NCBI GenBank assembly: GCA_022797115.1 | Contig: JAAWKB010000007.1 | Span: 1 to 45,650, forward strand | DNA length: 45,650 bases | Reading direction: 5' to 3' | Source: Oscillospiraceae bacterium | GTDB taxonomy: Bacteria > Bacillota > Clostridia > Oscillospirales > Oscillospiraceae | Shown here: positions 18,269 through 26,682 of the stretch, one piece after another | Numbering within the stretch: position 1 is the first letter of the stretch | Layout: each line of letters opens with the position of its first letter | Notes under the pieces: generated by a model | What the model saw: only the letters and a program-made list of their open reading frames with translations | Told to the model about the DNA's origin: nothing | Databases searched by the model: none | Program-made: the position numbers and the translations under genes

Positions 18269-18784
18269 TCAGAACAGCAGCCGCACCGCGAAGGCGGCGG
18301 CGGCAAAGCCGGCAAGGTCGGCAGCCAGGGCGGCGGGGATGGCGTAACGGGTCTTGTGTACCCCGGCGGAGCCAAAGTAGACGGCGATTGTGTAAAAGGT
18401 CGTTTCGGTGCTGCCCAGCATCACGGCAGCGACGCGGCCCACATAGGAGTCCGGGCCGTGGGCGGCCATGAGCTCACTGCCGATGGCCAGCGCACCGCTG
18501 CCGCTGACCGGGCGGATGAAGAGCAGGGCCGCCGTCTCCGGCGGGATGCCCAGGCGGATCAGCAGCGGCTCCAGCAGCCCGCCCAGCAGCTCCATTGCGC
18601 CGGAGGCGCGCAGCATATACACCGCCGTCATCAGCCCCACCAGGGCCGGCAGGATGCGCAGCAGGATGGTCAGCCCCTCCTCCGCGCCCCGGGTCAGGGC
18701 GGAGTAGACGTCCACCCGTTTCCCCAGGCCGAAGAGGGCGGTAAAGGCCAGCAGCAGGGGCACCAGATAAGCGGAATAGTCCAT
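18269..18784 (-). CDS. spmB: Spore maturation protein B
   Basis: 171-residue integral membrane protein of the Gate/nucleoside-recognition family; with SpmA it is needed for core dehydration and heat resistance of spores in Bacillus and Clostridium. Several membrane spans; hallmark phrases LLRILPALVGLMTAVYMLRA, GIPPETAALLFIRPVSGSGA and GSTETTFYTIAVYFGSAGVH. ATG at 18784 behind GAGGCGGGAG; 11 bases after the spmA stop. Confidence 0.92.
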   Translation of the reverse strand: MDYSAYLVPLLLAFTALFGLGKRVDVYSALTRGAEEGLTILLRILPALVGLMTAVYMLRASGAMELLGGLLEPLLIRLGIPPETAALLFIRPVSGSGALAIGSELMAAHGPDSYVGRVAAVMLGSTETTFYTIAVYFGSAGVHKTRYAIPAALAADLAGFAAAAFAVRLLF

Positions 18785-18795
18785 CTCCCGCCTCC

Positions 18796-19374
18796 TCAGC
18801 GCCGCCAGAGGCGGGAAAACAGCCGGGCAGCCAGCAGGCCCGTGATCACTGACAGGATGGACGCCATCCACACTGCCGGAAGGATATCAAAGGCATTCTG
18901 CGCCCCCAAGGCCGAGCGTACCCCCGCCACGGTGGTGGGCAGCAGCTGGATGGAGGCGGTGTTGAGCACCACCAGGGTACACAGCTCGTCGGAGGCCCAG
19001 CCTCCGCAGCCCTTTGCCATCCGGCACGCGGCCTGGACGCCCAGAGGCGTAGCCGCGTTGCCCAGGCCCAGCAGGTTGGCGGACACATTGCCCGACAGCG
19101 CCGCCAGGGTCTCCGGATCCCGGCAGGCCCGGGGCAGCAGGCGGCTGAGCAGGGGCCGGAACAGGCGGCTGAGGCCGTCCATCAACCCGCTGGCCTTCAT
19201 AATGGACATCACCCCGTTCCAAAGGCACATGATTCCCGCCATCTTCAGGCAGAGCTCCACTGCCGCCGCCGCGCCCTCCATGGCCGCGCTGCCCACCGCG
19301 CCGATGCTCCCGTTGGCTATGCCGAACACCACGGATAGCACCACCATTCCCGTCCAGATCCACGCCATTGCCAT
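18796..19374 (-). CDS. spmA: Spore maturation protein A
   Basis: 192-residue membrane protein, partner of SpmB. N-terminus MAMAWIWTGMVVLSVVFGIA is a membrane span. Gate-domain phrases: MCLWNGVMSIMKASGLMDGL, LSGNVSANLLGLGNAATPLG and ELCTLVVLNTASIQLLPTTV, all characteristic of SpmA. The open frame extends upstream but the ATG at 19374 is where similarity and the membrane segment begin. First gene of a two-gene operon; presumably sporulation-controlled, but I could not identify a confident SigE-type promoter in the 151-base gap upstream. Confidence 0.92.
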   Translation of the reverse strand: MAMAWIWTGMVVLSVVFGIANGSIGAVGSAAMEGAAAAVELCLKMAGIMCLWNGVMSIMKASGLMDGLSRLFRPLLSRLLPRACRDPETLAALSGNVSANLLGLGNAATPLGVQAACRMAKGCGGWASDELCTLVVLNTASIQLLPTTVAGVRSALGAQNAFDILPAVWMASILSVITGLLAARLFSRLWRR

Positions 19375-19481
19375 ACTCCCACACGCTCCTTCTTTTTTCG
19401 GACAGCCGTCCCTATACAAATATAGCGGCCAATGGCGGAAACATGCCGGTCTTTCCGCAAGAATATTTCCGGGGAGCAGGA

Positions 19482-19514
19482 TAAAAAATGGAGAGGACCA
19501 GCAGTCCTCTCCAT
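19482..19514 (-). terminator. Intrinsic terminator of the nup ABC operon
   Basis: Minus strand 11-bp stem (arms 19504-19514 and 19488-19498, loop 5) followed directly by TTTTTT (19487-19482). Eleven bases after the permease stop. Confidence 0.88.
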
Positions 19515-19525
19515 CTGTGCGGCGC

Positions 19526-20530
19526 TTACCGCTGGCCCTTGTCATAGGGGATGCCCTCCGCCTTGGGGGCGCGGGACTTTTTCGAGGTAAAGGCCAGCAC
19601 CACCAGCGTAATCACGTAGGGCAGCATGTTGTATACATAGGTGCTCACGCCGATCTGCGCCAGCAGGTAGACCCCGTCGCCATTGATGTCCAGGGTGCCG
19701 GAGCTGGCGGACACGCACTTGAGCAGGCCGAACAGGAAACCCACAATAGCGATGTTCAGCGGTTTCCAGTTGCCGAAGATCATCACCGCCAGGGCCAGGA
19801 ACCCGAACCCGGCCACGTCGCCGTTGGCCGCGCCGTTGGAGGTGGTCAGCGTGTAGATGAAGCCGCCCATCCCCGCCAGCGCGCCGCTGATAGAGGTGCC
19901 CAGATAGCGCATCCGGTAGACGTTGATGCCCACGGAGTCGGCGGCCTGGGGGTGCTCGCCGCAGGCCCGCAGCCGCAGGCCGAAGCGCGTCTTATACAGG
20001 ATGATTGCCAGCACCACATAGATCAGCAGGCCCAGGTAGGTGGTCAGGTAGGTCTTGTTGAGCAGCAGATCTCCGATCAGGCCCAGCTTCGCCTTCCGCT
20101 CGAAGCCGAAATCCGTCTGGAACAGCATAAACCAGCTGGGCGCGTCGTAGCGCAGGTTCAGGGTGTTCTGCTGGAAGACGATGTTGACCATGAACAGCAC
20201 CAGGGCCGGCGCCAGCAGGTTCAGCGCCGTGCCGCCGATGGTCTGGTCCGCCTTCATCTTCACCGCCGAGAAGCTCAGCAGCAGGGAGAACAGGGCCCCC
20301 GCCGCCGCCGTGATCAGCAGGGTGAGGATGAGCAGCCACTGGGCGGCGTTTTCGTTCCAGCCGCCCTCCTGCATAGCGCGCACAAACCAGGCGCCCACAA
20401 AGGCCCCGATGATCATAATGCCCTCCAGGGCCAGATTGATGATGCCGCTGCGCTCTGCGAATACGCCCGCCAGCGCGACCAGGATCAGCGGCACCGTGTA
20501 GATAACGGTCTGCTGTAACAGGAATGTCAT
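19526..20530 (-). CDS. Nucleoside ABC transporter permease (NupQ/BmpC type)
   Basis: 334-residue inner-membrane permease of the branched-chain/ribose/nucleoside family. Phrases VPLILVALAGVFAERSGIIN and LALEGIMIIGAFVGAW are typical of YufQ/NupQ, as are LRACGEHPQAADSVGINVYR (EAA-like loop) and SISGALAGMGGFIYT. About nine membrane spans. Its ATG overlaps the stop of the previous permease by 4 bases (ATGA). Last gene of the operon, followed by a clear terminator. Substrate is inferred to be nucleosides from family knowledge only. Confidence 0.88.
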   Translation of the reverse strand: MTFLLQQTVIYTVPLILVALAGVFAERSGIINLALEGIMIIGAFVGAWFVRAMQEGGWNENAAQWLLILTLLITAAAGALFSLLLSFSAVKMKADQTIGGTALNLLAPALVLFMVNIVFQQNTLNLRYDAPSWFMLFQTDFGFERKAKLGLIGDLLLNKTYLTTYLGLLIYVVLAIILYKTRFGLRLRACGEHPQAADSVGINVYRMRYLGTSISGALAGMGGFIYTLTTSNGAANGDVAGFGFLALAVMIFGNWKPLNIAIVGFLFGLLKCVSASSGTLDINGDGVYLLAQIGVSTYVYNMLPYVITLVVLAFTSKKSRAPKAEGIPYDKGQR

Positions 20531-21738
20531 GGCTTCTTCGTCCCCCTTCCCGCAGGCTCCGCCGCGGCCTTGTCACCGCCCTTGGGGGCTTTTTTCCTGG
20601 CGTCCATCAGGCCCTTGAAGAAGAGGGTGAAGGCGCTCAGGTAGACGATGACCGCGATGATGATGTTGGCAATATACTCGTTGTAGGCTGTGAAGGTGCT
20701 CAGCTGGCTGCCGGAGATGGTCAGGTACGCCATGAACATACCGGAGAACACGCAGCCGATGGGGCTGCAGCTGGCCAGGAGGGCGACCGGGATGCCGTTG
20801 AAGCCGGTGGCCGGCAGGGTCATGGAGGTATGCCAGTAGAACTCCACATCCCCCTGGAGGAAGTAGAGGGCCGCGCCCGCAGCGGAGAGCCCGCCGGCAA
20901 TGGCCATCGAGAGCACAATATTGCGCTTCTCATTCATACCCGCGTATTTGGCCGCATTCTTGTTGCTGCCGCAGGAGCGCAGCTCATAGCCAAAGGTTGT
21001 CTTGTTGATCACCACATAGGTGACAACGGCAAACACGATGGCAATCAAAAAGCCCGCGTTGGCGTTGCCGCCGCCGAAGTCCAGCCCCATCTTGGCGGTT
21101 GCCACGCCGTTGGTGGAGGTCTTGAGGGTGTAGCCGGTCTTGCCGAAGTCCACATTGTTGATGAACTGGCTGCCGTCGAACAGGAGTGTTACCAGGTTGG
21201 CGGCAATCCAGTTGGTCATGATGGAGGTAATGACCTCGTTGACGTTGAGGTATGCCTTGAAGGCTCCAGGGATGCACCCCCACAGCGCCCCGGCGGCGAT
21301 GGCGGCCAGGAAGGCCAGCAGCCACACCAGGAAGGCCGGGATGACGGTGGTATCCAGACTCAGCGCCACGATGATCGCCATGGCGGTGCCCATCAGATAC
21401 TGGCCCGGCGCGCCGATGTTAAAAAGGCCCGTCTTGTAGGCCAGGGCCACCGAGAGGCCCGTCATAATCAGGGGCGTGGCCCGGAAGAGCATATCGCCCA
21501 CCAGCCGGGCATTGATGCCGAAGGTAAGCGCGCTGCCCGCGTCGTAGTTGCGGCCTGTGTTGAACACACCGGCCAGCACGATGCGGAACCCCTCCCACGC
21601 GGAGGAGAGGGGCATGTGCAGGCACAGGGCCACCACAAGCAGCAGCACTCCGCCGAACACCACGCCCATCAGGATCGAGAGCAGGGAGGCGGCGACGGTC
21701 TTTGTCCCGTCGTTCCAGAGGGTCCTCTCCTTTTTCAT
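20527..21738 (-). CDS. Nucleoside ABC transporter permease (NupP/BmpB type)
   Basis: 403-residue integral membrane permease forming a heterodimer with the downstream permease. Family signatures: LFRATPLIMTGLSVALAYKT, GLFNIGAPGQYLMGTAMAII, LNVNEVITSIMTNWIA and ELRSCGSNKNAAKYAGMN, the last being the coupling loop. Charged Lys-rich cytoplasmic C-tail. Starts 4 bases before the ATPase stop (ATGA overlap), showing strict coupling. Same substrate caveat as its partner. Confidence 0.88.
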   Translation of the reverse strand: MKKERTLWNDGTKTVAASLLSILMGVVFGGVLLLVVALCLHMPLSSAWEGFRIVLAGVFNTGRNYDAGSALTFGINARLVGDMLFRATPLIMTGLSVALAYKTGLFNIGAPGQYLMGTAMAIIVALSLDTTVIPAFLVWLLAFLAAIAAGALWGCIPGAFKAYLNVNEVITSIMTNWIAANLVTLLFDGSQFINNVDFGKTGYTLKTSTNGVATAKMGLDFGGGNANAGFLIAIVFAVVTYVVINKTTFGYELRSCGSNKNAAKYAGMNEKRNIVLSMAIAGGLSAAGAALYFLQGDVEFYWHTSMTLPATGFNGIPVALLASCSPIGCVFSGMFMAYLTISGSQLSTFTAYNEYIANIIIAVIVYLSAFTLFFKGLMDARKKAPKGGDKAAAEPAGRGTKKP

Positions 21739-23285
21739 GACGCCGCGCCCTCCTTTCTGCCAACATTCCGTTTCGCACCGGCCATGTACAGGCCCAGCTC
21801 CTCCACGGTGGTCTGCTTCGGGTCGAGCTCGCCCACGATCTCCCCCTCATACATGACCAGGATGCGGTCGGACAGGTTCATCACCTCGTCCAGCTCCAGG
21901 CTCACCAGCAGCACTGCCTTGCCCAAGTCCCGCTGTTGGACGATCTGGCTGTGGATGTACTCGATTGCCCCCACGTCCAGGCCCCGCGTGGGCTGGACCG
22001 CCACCAGCAGGTCCGCATTCAGGTCGATCTCCCGGGCGATAATGGCCTTTTGCTGGTTGCCGCCGGACATGCTGCGCACGGGCGTGACCGGGCCCTGGCC
22101 GGAGCGGATGTCGAACTTCCCGATCATCTCCTCCGCGTAGGCCCGGATGGGCTCGCGCTGGATGAAGCCGCCCTTCTGGAAGCGGGGCTCCATGTACCGC
22201 TGGAGCACCAGGTTATCCTCCAGAGGGAAGTCCAGCACCAGGCCGTGCTTGTGCCGGTCCTCCGGGATATGGCTCATGCCCGCCTTGCTGCGCTGGCGGA
22301 TAGAGCTGTGGGTGACGTCCCTGCCGCACAGCTCGATTTTGCCCGCGCTGGCCTTTTCCAGGCCCGAGAGGGCGTAGACGAACTCGGTCTGCCCGTTGCC
22401 GTCAATGCCGGCGATGCAGACGATCTCCCCCCGGCGGACCTCGAAGCTGACGTCCTTGACGGCGTTGTTGTGGTGGACCTTGCTGGGCACAGTCAGGCCG
22501 GAGACCTTCAGCACGGTCTCACCGGGCTGGGCGGGGGCCTTGTCCACAGCAAATTTCACATCCCGCCCCACCATCATGCGGCTGAGCTCCTCCTTGGTGG
22601 TGCCGGCGATATCCACGGTGCCGATGTACTTGCCCTTGCGCAGCACGCTGCACCGGTCACACACCTCCATGATCTCGTTGAGCTTGTGGGTGATAAAGAG
22701 GATGGACTTGCCCTCTGCGGCCAGGTTCTTCATAATCTGCATCAGCTCACCGATCTCCTGTGGCGTGAGTACGGCGGTGGGCTCGTCAAAAATCAGGATT
22801 TCGTTCTCCCGGTAGAGCATTTTCAGGATCTCCGTGCGCTGCTGCATCCCCACGGTGATGTCCTCCACCAGTGCGTCCAGGTCCACCAGCAGGCCGTACT
22901 TCTCCGAGAGCGCAACCACCTTTTTCCGTGCCTCCTTCTTCTGGAGGAAACCCAGCTTGTTCGGCTCCACGCCCAGGATGATGTTGTCAAGCACGGTAAA
23001 GCACTCCACCAGCTTGAAATGCTGGTGGACCATGCCGATGTGCAGTGCGTTGGCGTCGTTGGGATCGCGGATCTCCACACGTTTCCCGTCCATGTGGATT
23101 TCGCCCCCCTCTGGCTGGTACAGACCGAACAGCACGCTCATCAGGGTGGATTTCCCCGCGCCGTTTTCCCCCAGCAGGGCGTGGATCTCGCCCCGCCGGA
23201 GCTGGAGCGTGATGTTGTCGTTGGCCACGATGCCTGGGAAGACCTTGGTGATGTTCAGCATTTCCACTACATAGTTTTCCGCCAC
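21735..23285 (-). CDS. Nucleoside ABC transporter ATP-binding protein (NupO type)
   Basis: Tandem-domain ATPase, 516 residues. First nucleotide-binding domain: Walker A GENGAGKST (39-47), Walker B ILIFDEPTAVLT. Second domain is degenerate at the P-loop (AGIDGNGQTEF) with signature SMSGGNQQK and VAVQPTRGLDVG, exactly the pattern of YufO/RbsA-type ATPases. I prefer the GTG at 23285, which has AAAGGGGG 10 bases upstream, to an in-frame ATG 12 codons earlier. First gene of the operon; no BMP-family lipoprotein gene precedes it in this window, unusual for the family. Confidence 0.9.
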   Translation of the reverse strand: MAENYVVEMLNITKVFPGIVANDNITLQLRRGEIHALLGENGAGKSTLMSVLFGLYQPEGGEIHMDGKRVEIRDPNDANALHIGMVHQHFKLVECFTVLDNIILGVEPNKLGFLQKKEARKKVVALSEKYGLLVDLDALVEDITVGMQQRTEILKMLYRENEILIFDEPTAVLTPQEIGELMQIMKNLAAEGKSILFITHKLNEIMEVCDRCSVLRKGKYIGTVDIAGTTKEELSRMMVGRDVKFAVDKAPAQPGETVLKVSGLTVPSKVHHNNAVKDVSFEVRRGEIVCIAGIDGNGQTEFVYALSGLEKASAGKIELCGRDVTHSSIRQRSKAGMSHIPEDRHKHGLVLDFPLEDNLVLQRYMEPRFQKGGFIQREPIRAYAEEMIGKFDIRSGQGPVTPVRSMSGGNQQKAIIAREIDLNADLLVAVQPTRGLDVGAIEYIHSQIVQQRDLGKAVLLVSLELDEVMNLSDRILVMYEGEIVGELDPKQTTVEELGLYMAGAKRNVGRKEGAAS

Positions 23286-23337
23286 TCGTCTATTTCCCCC
23301 TTTCTTTCCCTCCATCCAAAAAGTAGGATAGGAATTT

Positions 23338-23366
23338 ATTATATATGATTTTTCCACGGCTTGCAA
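23338..23366 (-). promoter_or_regulatory. Candidate nup operon promoter
   Basis: Minus strand TTGCAA (23366-23361), 17-base spacer, perfect TATAAT (23343-23338). Start near 23331, about 45 bases before the GTG. Confidence 0.72.
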
Positions 23367-23407
23367 GGGCTTTGTCAGAAAATGACGGGAAACTACCGTC
23401 GCGGCAG

Positions 23408-23465
23408 GGGGGAATTTATGGAAAATGCCGCCTCAGCCAGGCGGCGCCCGCGGGAAAATTCCCCC
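23408..23465. repeat. Nested inverted repeat between divergent nup and degV promoters
   Basis: Outer 10-bp arms GGGGGAATTT (23408-23417) / AAATTCCCCC (23456-23465) enclosing an inner GCCGCCT-cagcc-AGGCGGC (23427-23445). It lies upstream of both proposed promoters and abuts the degV -35. Possible operator; function unknown. Confidence 0.45.
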
Positions 23466-23493
23466 TTGCGTCCGGCTTGAAATGTGCTATAAT
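23466..23493 (+). promoter_or_regulatory. Candidate degV promoter
   Basis: TTGCGT (23466-23471), 16-base spacer, TATAAT (23488-23493). Confidence 0.6.
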
Positions 23494-23558
23494 ATATTAT
23501 GATAAAGTATAGCCTGATCGTCTCCGCAAGGGCCTATACCAGCGAAAGGAGCAATTTT

Positions 23559-24425
23559 ATGCGCGATTTTACCATCCTGACCGACAGCTGCTGCGATTTT
23601 ACTTCCCAGATGGTGCAGGAGTTGGAGCTGTCTGTCCTGCCCCTGTCCTTTATTATGGACGGAAAGGAATATTTCAATTACCCTGACAACCGGGATATTG
23701 CGCCGGACGATTTCTACGCTAGGCTGCGCGGCGGCTCCCTGGGGACGACCTCCGCCATCAGTGTGGGCGTGTTCCATGAGGCGATGGAGCAGCTGGCGGC
23801 GGCAGGCCGGGACATCCTCTGCATCAGCTTCTCCTCGGGCCTGTCCACCACCTACCAGTCTGCCTGCATCGCCGCCCAGGAGGTGCTCTCCGACCATCCG
23901 GACAGCAAAATCCTCGTCGTGGACAGCCGCGCCGCCTCCATGGGCCAGGGCCTGCTGGTCTATCTGGCTGTCCAGGAGAAGCGCAAGGGCAAATCCATTG
24001 AGGATGTCCGGGACTTCGTGGAGCAGAAGAAGGGGCACATCTGCCACTGGTTCACGGTGGATGACCTCAACCACCTCAAGCGGGGCGGGCGGTTGTCTGC
24101 GGCAGCGGCCCTGTTTGGTACGATGCTGCAAATGAAGCCGGTGCTCCATGTGGACGGCGAGGGCCATCTGATCCCGATGGAGAAGGTCCGGGGGCGCAAA
24201 GCGTCCATCAGGGCCCTGCTGGACAAGATGGACGAGCTGGTGGAGGACCCCTCCGTCGTGTTCATCAGCCACGGTGGGTGCGGCCAGGAGGCCGAGGCCC
24301 TGGGAGCGGACATCAAGGCGAAATACCCGGTGGAGCGGCTGGAGATCAACTATATCGGGCCGGTGATCGGCAACCACTCCGGCCCCGGCACCCTGGCCCT
24401 GTTTTTCCAGGGTAAGCATAAATAG
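23559..24425 (+). CDS. DegV family fatty-acid-binding protein
   Basis: 288-residue cytoplasmic protein of the DegV/FakB family, which hold a fatty acid for phosphorylation by FakA kinases. Visible: N-terminal FTILTDSCCDFTSQMVQELE, LGTTSAISVGVFHEAM, the lipid-site phrase CISFSSGLSTTYQSACIA, VVDSRAASMGQGLL, and FTVDDLNHLKRGGRLSAAAA. ATG at 23559 behind GAAAGGAG. No FakA in the window. Gap of 47 bases to the following secreted protein suggests possible co-transcription. Confidence 0.88.
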   Translation: MRDFTILTDSCCDFTSQMVQELELSVLPLSFIMDGKEYFNYPDNRDIAPDDFYARLRGGSLGTTSAISVGVFHEAMEQLAAAGRDILCISFSSGLSTTYQSACIAAQEVLSDHPDSKILVVDSRAASMGQGLLVYLAVQEKRKGKSIEDVRDFVEQKKGHICHWFTVDDLNHLKRGGRLSAAAALFGTMLQMKPVLHVDGEGHLIPMEKVRGRKASIRALLDKMDELVEDPSVVFISHGGCGQEAEALGADIKAKYPVERLEINYIGPVIGNHSGPGTLALFFQGKHK

Positions 24426-24472
24426 GCGCGCCGCCTGTTTATATACAAAAACTATTTCAAGGAGGATCTACC

Positions 24473-25555
24473 ATGTTGACAGCCCATTCCAAAAGGACAG
24501 TCCGATCTACCGCGCTGCTGCTCCTGTGCGCCCTTCTGGCGGCGATGGTGCTCGGCGGGAGAGGCCGGGCAGCCGCCACAGTGACAGCCCGGCTCCGGCC
24601 TGATATCACCATCGTCATCGACGGCAGCAAGCGGGCATTCTATAATGCCGGCGGCCAGCAGGTCCACCCCATCCTCTATGATGGCACCACATACCTCCCT
24701 GTCCGCGCCATTGGCGAGCTGATGGGGAAGAATGTGGACTGGAACCAGGACACCAAGACCGTCACCCTCTCCGGTACGCGCACCGGCCAGCCAGCAGCCG
24801 GTACGCCGGATCTCAGCGCCAGCGCCAAGGATGTCACGGTTGAGCTGCGGGACGACTTTACCGTCATAGTGGACGGCACAAAGCGCACCTTTGCTGACGC
24901 GAAGGGCCAGCCGGTCTATCCGATGCTCTCCGCGGGCTCCACCTATCTCCCCATCCGTGCCATTGGCGAGCTGATGGGGAAGAGCGTTTCCTGGGACGGC
25001 GCCACCCAGACCGTCACCCTCTCCGGCTCCCTTGTCACGGATGCGGACACCTTCTCCGGCGGCAGCACGCCCCCCGCGACCGGGACCACAACGCCGCCGG
25101 CTACCGGTACGGGCCTGATCTCTGTGGAGGACGCCAAGGGGAAGGCTCTTGCCCACGCCGGGCTGACAGCCGGGCAGGTCACTTTCGTCCAGCAGGAGCT
25201 GGAGTGGGAGGATGGCCGTCAGGTGTACGACATTGAGTTCTACACCAGCGACTACAAGGAATACGATTATGAAATAGACGCAGTTACCGGCGAGGTGCGC
25301 AGCTTTGATTACGACGCGGAGCATTACACGCCCTCCACCGGAACCACCATCAGCCTGGAGAAGGCGCGGGAGATCGCCCTGGCGAAGGTTCCTGGCGCAG
25401 CTGCCACGAATATTGTGAAGCTGGAGCTGGACCACGACGACGGCCGGCCGGTCTATGAGGTGGAGATCATTTATAACATGATGGAGTATGAGATGGAGAT
25501 TGATGCCACGAACGGTACAGTCTTCAAGTTTGAGTACGAATCCGTCCACGACTGA
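24473..25555 (+). CDS. Secreted protein with two copper-amine-oxidase-N-like and two PepSY-like domains
   Basis: 360 residues. N-terminal signal peptide (TALLLLCALLAAMVLGG, cleavage near residue 34). Two tandem CuAO_N-type repeats follow: one around YDGTTYLPVRAIGELMGKNV and one around SAGSTYLPIRAIGELMGKSV, each ending TVTLSG. A Thr/Pro linker (TPPATGTTTPPATGTG) leads to two PepSY-like units, each opening with an ISVEDAKGKAL / ISLEKAREIAL helix, then a YDIEFYTSDYKEYDYEIDA / YEVEIIYNMMEYEMEIDA strand pair. Probably cell-surface and adhesive or protease-inhibitory, but unproven. Ribosome site CAAGGAGGATCTACC. A 24-bp exact repeat (24707-24730, 24959-24982) reflects the domain duplication. Confidence 0.82.
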   Translation: MLTAHSKRTVRSTALLLLCALLAAMVLGGRGRAAATVTARLRPDITIVIDGSKRAFYNAGGQQVHPILYDGTTYLPVRAIGELMGKNVDWNQDTKTVTLSGTRTGQPAAGTPDLSASAKDVTVELRDDFTVIVDGTKRTFADAKGQPVYPMLSAGSTYLPIRAIGELMGKSVSWDGATQTVTLSGSLVTDADTFSGGSTPPATGTTTPPATGTGLISVEDAKGKALAHAGLTAGQVTFVQQELEWEDGRQVYDIEFYTSDYKEYDYEIDAVTGEVRSFDYDAEHYTPSTGTTISLEKAREIALAKVPGAAATNIVKLELDHDDGRPVYEVEIIYNMMEYEMEIDATNGTVFKFEYESVHD

Positions 25556-25580
25556 CTGCCCGCCCCCAGCGGGACATGAG

Positions 25581-25613
25581 AAGAAGGACCGGGCAGCTTG
25601 CCCGGTCCTTCTT
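25581..25613. terminator. Bidirectional hairpin between the secreted protein and the PHP gene
   Basis: 14-bp arms AAGAAGGACCGGGC / GCCCGGTCCTTCTT with loop AGCTT, followed by TCCTGTTT. Convergent genes on both sides. Confidence 0.72.
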
Positions 25614-25633
25614 TCCTGTTTCCCCAAGCCACG

Positions 25634-26458
25634 CTACGGGCGGCTGCCTGTCAGCCAGCTGATCTCCAGCTCCAGCGCGGCCAGGGAGATATCCGGCTTG
25701 ACCCGTTCGCCGTGGAAGTCACTGCCGCCGGTGGCGTGCAGGCCGTAGCGTTGGGCCAGCTGGAGATAAAATGCCTGCTGATGGGGCGTATGGCGGGGAT
25801 AGTAGCACTCAATAGCAGACAGGCCGTACCCAGTCAGCTGCCGCACCAGGGCCTCCAGCGCATCATCCTCCAGCTTCGTCTGGTAGGGATGGGCCAGGGC
25901 TGCATACCCCCCGGCGGACCGGATTGCCTCCACGCAGATGCGCGCGTCCGCCTTAAACCGCTCGATACGCTGGTAGTCGTCCGTATCCAGATAGCGGTCA
26001 AAGGCTTCCCGGGTTGTGGACACATACCCCCGCCGGACCATCACCTGGGCGAAGTGGGGCCGGGCGATGACATCCCCGCCGGCCAGGGACTCCACCTCCT
26101 CCAGGGAGATGTCCACGCCCTTCTCCCGCAGATAGCCGATGATACGGTATTTGCGCTCATCCCGCCCCGCCCGGAGCTGTCCGCACAGCGCCTGGAGCTC
26201 TGGTGCGTCAGGGGACAGGCCGTAGCCCAGGATATGCAGGCTGCGGTATTCCTTCGCCCCCAGCTCCACGCCCCGCAGGACCTGGACTCCCAGCTCCTCC
26301 CCGGCCCGGACCGCCTCATCCAGGCCGTCCAGTGTGTCATGATCTGTCAGCGCGAGGACGGAGAGGCCCCGCCCCTTGGCCAGCCCGACCAGCTGTGCGG
26401 GCGTATACTGCCCGTCAGAGGCAGTGCTATGGGTGTGCAGGTCAGCTAAAATTGGCAT
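25634..26458 (-). CDS. PHP-domain metal-dependent phosphoesterase (YciV/RNase AM type)
   Basis: 274 residues. PHP metal-site motifs in order: MPILADLHTHSTASDGQYTP, LALTDHDTLDGL, LRGVELGAKEYRSLHILGYG, VIARPHFAQVMV, AALAHPYQTK, and ATGGSDFHGERVKP. This is the family of E. coli YciV (Rnm, trimming rRNA 5' ends and hydrolysing 3',5'-bisphosphonucleotides), so a 5'-3' exonuclease or bisphosphonucleotide phosphatase role is plausible. Start at 26458 chosen (GAGGGTG upstream) over a GTG three codons earlier. Monocistronic with its own promoter. Confidence 0.85.
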   Translation of the reverse strand: MPILADLHTHSTASDGQYTPAQLVGLAKGRGLSVLALTDHDTLDGLDEAVRAGEELGVQVLRGVELGAKEYRSLHILGYGLSPDAPELQALCGQLRAGRDERKYRIIGYLREKGVDISLEEVESLAGGDVIARPHFAQVMVRRGYVSTTREAFDRYLDTDDYQRIERFKADARICVEAIRSAGGYAALAHPYQTKLEDDALEALVRQLTGYGLSAIECYYPRHTPHQQAFYLQLAQRYGLHATGGSDFHGERVKPDISLAALELEISWLTGSRP

Positions 26459-26527
26459 GGTAATCACCCTCGTCTCCTATAACCTTGTGGAATCACACGA
26501 TCACCTACAGCGAATCATATTCTTTGT

Positions 26528-26557
26528 ATTTTACCGTATCTTACGTGCCGCAGTCAA
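26528..26557 (-). promoter_or_regulatory. Candidate promoter of the PHP gene
   Basis: Minus strand TTGACT (26557-26552), 18-base spacer, TAAAAT (26533-26528). The rest of the 26459-26682 gap holds no convincing gene or terminator. Confidence 0.55.
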
Positions 26558-26682
26558 GGCGCAGCGCCGGACAATTTTTCTGAGAGCCCTCCAATTGTTA
26601 CCAGCAGGTGCCTCTGCCACCATAGTTTGCCGACCTTCCAACCACTTTTGCCATTGGCCGCAGGCCCGAGCACCTGGCCGCC

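Noticed and set aside
19375-19481. Sporulation sigma promoter for spmA
   Set aside because: TATATT- and TGTATA-like strings occur, but no properly spaced partner box could be defended.
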